From assembly GCA_963971405.1 (NCBI GenBank), contig OZ020489.1, forward strand, positions 62,001 through 126,000: a stretch of 64,000 nt of DNA, written 5' to 3'. A model generated the notes under the pieces. It was not told the DNA's origin. It saw only the letters and a program-made list of their open reading frames with translations, and did not search any database. The stretch comes from Psococerastis gibbosa (Eukaryota; Arthropoda; Insecta; Psocodea; Psocidae). Of this stretch, positions 59,801 through 64,000 are shown piece by piece; position 1 is the stretch's first letter; each line of letters begins with the position of its first letter. The translations under genes were made by a program, and so were the position numbers.

Positions 59801-62020
59801 TGTTCATCGGTGTAAATGTAGCTACAAAAAATTCAATCGACAAGAATACGAAAAATAGCTATTTACTTATTTTATTTTTTTTAAAGGTCTTGATATGACA
59901 CGGGTGTCTTAATTTGGCTTGTTTTGGCTCAATGTATTGTAATTAACATTGAGCAATTGTTCCTGCGTGTTCATCAGTGTAAATGTAGCTAAAAAAAATT
60001 CATTCGACAAGAACAAGAAAAATAGCTATTTACTTATTTTATTTTTTTAAAGGTTTTAAAAAGATATAGGTGTCTTAATTTTGCTTATTTTGGCTCATTG
60101 TATTGTACTTGACATTAAGCAATTGCTCCTGCGTGTTCATCGGTTTAAATGTTGCTAAAAAAAATTCATTCGACAAGAATAAAAAAAATAGCTATTTACT
60201 TATTTTATTTTTTTAAAGGTCTTGATATGATAAGGGTGTCTTAATTTTGCTTATTTTGGCTCAGTGTATTGCACTTAACATTGAGTAATTGCTCCTGCGT
60301 GTTCATCGGTGTAAATGTAGCTAAAAAAAATTCATTCGACAAGAATAAGAAAAATAGCTATTTACTTATTTTATTTTTTTAAAGGTCTTGAAAAGATATA
60401 GGTGTCTTAGTTTTGCTTATTTAGGCTCACTGTATTGTACTTAACATTGGCCACTTGCTCGTGCGTGTTCATCGGTGTAAATGTAGCTACAAAAAATTCA
60501 ATCGACAAGAATACGAAAAATAGCTATTTACTTATTTTATTTTTTTTAAAGGTTTTAAAAAGATATAGGTGTCTTAATTTTGCTTATTTTGGCTTATTGT
60601 ATTGTACTTGACATTGAGCAATTGCTCCTGCGTGTTCGTCGGTTTAAATGTTGCTAAAAAAAATTCATTCGACAAGAATAAAAAAAATAGCTATTTACTT
60701 ATTTTATTTTTTTTAAAGGTCTTGATATGACAAAGGTGTCTTAATTTGGCTTATTTTGGCTCACTGTATTGTAATTAACATTGAGCAATTGCTCCTGCGT
60801 GTTCATCGGTGTAAATGTAGCTACAAAAAATTCATTCGACAAGAATACGAAAAATAGCTATTTATTTATTTTATTTTTTTTAAAGGTCTTGATGTGACAC
60901 GGGTGTCTTAATTTGGCTTGTTTGGGCTCAATGTATTGTAATTAACATTGAGCAATTGTTCCTGCGTGTTCATCGGTGTAAATGTAGCTAAAAAAAATTC
61001 ATTCGACAAGAATAAGAAAAATAGCTATTTACTTATTTTATTTTTTTAAAGGTTTTAAAAAGATATAGGTGTCTTAATTTTGCTTATTTTGGCTCATTGT
61101 ATTGTACTTGACATTAAGCAATTGCTCCTGCGTGTTCATCGGTTTAAATGTTGCTAAAAAAAATTCATTCGACAAGAATAAAAAAAATAGCTATTTACTT
61201 ATTTTATTTTTTTTAAAGGTCTTGATATGATAAGGGTGTCTTAATTTTGCTTATTTTGGCTCATTGTATTGTACTTAACATTGAAAAATTGCTTCTGCGT
61301 GTTCATCGGTGTAAATGTAGCTAAAAAAAATTCATTCGACAAGAATAAGAAAAATAGCTATTTACTTATTTTATTTTTTTTAAAGGTTTTAAAAAGATAC
61401 AGGTGCCTTAATTTTGCTTTTTTTGGCTCAATGTATTGCACTTAACATTGAGCAATTGTTCCTGCGTGTTCATCGGTGTAAATGTACCTAAAAAAATTCA
61501 TTCGACAAGAATAAGAAAAATAGCTATTTACTTATTTTATTTTTTTTAAAGGTCTTAAAAAGATATAGGTGTCTTAATGTTGCTTATTTAGGCTCATTGT
61601 ATTGTACTTAACATTAAGCAATTGTTCCTGCGTGTTCATCGGTGTAAATGTAGCTAAAAAAAATTCATTCGACAAGAATAAAAAAAATAGCTATTTACTT
61701 ATTTTATTTTTTTTAAAGGTTTTAGAAAGATATGGGAGTCTTAATTTTGCTTATTTTGGCTTATTGTATTGTACTTAACATTAAGCAATTGCTCCTGCGT
61801 GTTCATCGGTGTAAATGTAGCTAAAAAAAATTCATTCGACAAGAATAAGAAAAATAGCTATTTACTTATTTTATTTTTTTTAAAGGTCTTGAAAAGATAT
61901 AGGTGTCTTAGTTTTGCTTATTTAGGCTCACTGTATTGTACTTAACATTGGCCACTTGCTCGTGCGTGTTCATCGGTGTAAATGTAGCTACAAAAAATTC
62001 ATTCGACAAGAATACGAAAA

Positions 62021-64000
62021 ATAGCTATATACTTATTTTTTTTTTTTTAAAGGTCTTGATATGACACGGGTGTCTTAAATTGGCTTATTTTGGCTCACTG
62101 TATTGTAATTAACATTGAGCAATTGCTCCTGCGTGTTCATCGGTTTAAATGTTGCTAAAAAAAATTCATTCGACAAGAATAAAAAAAATAGCTATTTACT
62201 TATTTTAATTTTTTAAGGGTCTTGATATGATAAGGGTGTCTTAATTTTGCTTATTTTGGCTCATTGTATTGTACTTAACATTGAGTAATTGCTCCTGCGT
62301 GTTCATCGGTGTAAATGTAGCTAAAAAAAATTCATTCGACAAGAATAAGAAAAATAGCTATTTACTTATTTTATTTTTTTTAAAGGTCTTGAAAAGATAA
62401 AGGTGTCTTAGTTTTGCTTATTTAGGCTCACTGTATTGTACTTAACATTGGCCACTTGCTCGTGCGTGTTCATCGGTGTAAATGTAGCTACAAAAAATTC
62501 AATCGACAAGAATACGAAAAATAGCTATTTACTTATTTTATTTTTTTTAAAGGTCTTGATATGACACGGGTGTCTTAATTTGGCTTGTTTTGGCTCAATG
62601 TATTGTAATTAACATTGAGCAATTGTTCCTGCGTGTTCATCAGTGTAAATGTAGCTAAAAAAAATTCATTCGACAAGAACAAGAAAAATAGCTATTTACT
62701 TATTTTATTTTTTTAAAGGTTTTAAAAAGATATAGGTGTCTTAATTTTGCTTATTTTGGCTCATTGTATTGTACTTGACATTAAGCAATTGCTCCTGCGT
62801 GTTCATCGGTTTAAATGTTGCTAAAAAAAATTCATTCGACAAGAATAAAAAAAATAGCTATTTACTTATTTTATTTTTTTAAAGGTCTTGATATGATAAG
62901 GGTGTCTTAATTTTGCTTATTTTGGCTCAATGTATTGTACTTAACATTGAGCAATTGCTTCTTTGTGTTCATCAGTGTAAATGTAGCTAAAAAGAAAAAT
63001 AGCTATTTACTTATTTTATTTTTTTTAAAGGTTTTAAAAAGATATAGGTGTCTTAATTTTGCTTTTTTTGGCTCAGTGTATTGCACTTAACATTGAGCAA
63101 TTGTACCTGCGTGTTTATCGGTGTAAATGTACCTAAAAAAAATTCATTCGACAAGAATAAGAAAAATAGCTATTTACTTATTTTATTTTTTTTAAAGGTC
63201 TTTAAAAGATATAGGTGTCTTAATTTTGCTTATTTAGGCTCACTGTATTGTACTTAACATTGGCCACTTGCTCGTGCGTGTTCATCGGTGTAAATGTAGC
63301 TACAAAAAATTCAATCGACAAGAATACGAAAAATAGCTATTTACTTATTGTATTTTTTTTAAAGGTTTTAAAAAGATATAGGTGTCTTAATTTTGCTTAT
63401 TTTGGCTTATTGTATTGTACTTGACATTGAGCAATTGCTCCTGCGTGTTCATCGGTTTAAATGTTGCTAAAAAAAATTCATTCGACAAGAATAAAAAAAA
63501 TAGCTATTTACTTATTTTATTTTTTTTAAAGGTCTTGATATGACAAGGGTGTCTTAATTTGGCTTATTTTGGCTCATTGTATTGTAATTAACATTGAGCA
63601 ATTGCTCCTGCGTGTTCATCGGTGTAAATGTAGCTACAAAAAATTCATTCGACAAGAATACGAAAAATAGCTATTTATTTATTTTATTTTTTTTAAAGGT
63701 CTTGATATGACACGGGTGTCTTAATTTGGCTTGTTTTGGCTCAATGTATTGTAATTAACATTGAGCAATTGTTCCTGCGTGTTCATCGGTGTAAATGTAG
63801 CTAAAAAAAATTCATTCGACAAGAATAAGAAAAATAGCTATTTACTTATTTTATTTTTTTAAAGGTTTTAAAAAGATATAGGTGTCTTAATTTTGCTTAT
63901 TTTGGCTCATTGTATTGTACTTGACATTAAGCAATTGCTCCTGCGTGTTCATCGGTTTAAATGTTGCTAAAAAAAATTCATTCGACAAGAATAAAAAAAA
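62021..64000 (+). repeat. Long-range copy of the block at 44,860-46,839 (offset 17,161 bp)
   Basis: GATAAAGGTGTCTTAG (45236 and 62397) and the 146-bp deleted monomer (45831 and 62992) both keep an offset of 17,161 bp, about 103 monomers. Homology continues to the window end with scattered substitutions, for example TTATTATATT at 46.25 kb versus TTATTGTATT at 63.41 kb. The block therefore predates the local 4,005-bp duplication. Confidence 0.7.
62951..63096 (+). repeat. Short satellite monomer, second copy of the 21-bp deletion
   Basis: Carries the same GTAGCTAAAAAGAAAAATAGC junction as 45.83 kb, in the same TTCTTTGTGTTCATCAGTG context, exactly 17,161 bp away. The shared breakpoint shows common descent of the two blocks rather than two independent deletions. 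Confidence 0.85.

Larger units (their letters stand above)
44572..64000 (+). repeat. Right satellite array, same family, about 117 copies
   Basis: Continuation of the same satellite in the same orientation. The first bases (ATAGGTGTCTTA) resume exactly the monomer that was broken at 33273, so the two arrays were one before the retrotransposon inserted. The same variant classes occur as on the left, including GATACAGGTGCCTTA segments (47048, 48550, 51053, 52555, 57062, 61396) and GCGCGTTC (54794). The array runs off the window end. Nothing other than satellite is visible in this stretch. Confidence 0.97.

Noticed and set aside
1-64000. Assembly artefact as the source of the repeated blocks
   Set aside because: Cannot be excluded without reads, but the copies carry scattered private substitutions and differing block sizes, which simple assembly duplication would not make.

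Overview
The window is almost entirely one eukaryotic satellite DNA array, split by a single young LTR retrotransposon. It has no cellular protein gene, no rRNA or tRNA gene that I could recognise, and no CRISPR array. The organism cannot be named from this sequence. The retroelement is a Ty3/Gypsy type whose integrase ends in a GPY/F module and has no chromodomain. That, with the AT-rich satellite, suggests an invertebrate animal, but this is inference.

Layout. 1-33273 is a head-to-tail array of about 200 monomers of about 167 bp. 33274-44571 is an 11,298-bp LTR retrotransposon, read right to left. 44572-64000 is the same satellite in the same orientation and phase, about 117 more monomers. 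Neither end of the array is inside the window.

Satellite. The unit is about 28% G+C (hand count of one monomer). It carries two 12-bp perfect palindromes in many copies, a run of A, and a long T tract of variable length. Monomers are not all alike. They differ by diagnostic variants (box GAGCAATTGCTC versus GGCCACTTGCTC, and others), and strings of variant monomers recur as near-identical higher-order blocks. From rare variants I measured block offsets of 1,330, 1,502, 1,666, 1,834, 2,331, 3,000, 4,005, 5,161, 5,657 and 17,161 bp, all close to whole numbers of monomers. This is the pattern of an array evolving by unequal exchange and block duplication, as at centromeres or pericentromeres. 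The centromeric role is inference.

Retrotransposon. Two 2,025-bp LTRs beginning TGTA and ending TACA are flanked by a 4-bp duplication of satellite sequence (ATAG). They differ by only about three substitutions and two homopolymer indels, so insertion is recent. Between them, on the minus strand, lie a 1.25-kb leader with a candidate primer binding site, an intact gag (527 codons), an intact pol in the -1 frame (protease, reverse transcriptase, RNase H, integrase), and a 0.6-kb 3' region. There is no env. Gag would form the particle; Pol, made by frameshifting or a similar route, would copy the RNA and integrate the DNA. All major catalytic residues are visible. Oddities are a SAP-like N terminus in Gag, a degenerate second zinc knuckle, a shortened integrase D-to-E spacing, and no polypurine tract next to the 3' LTR.
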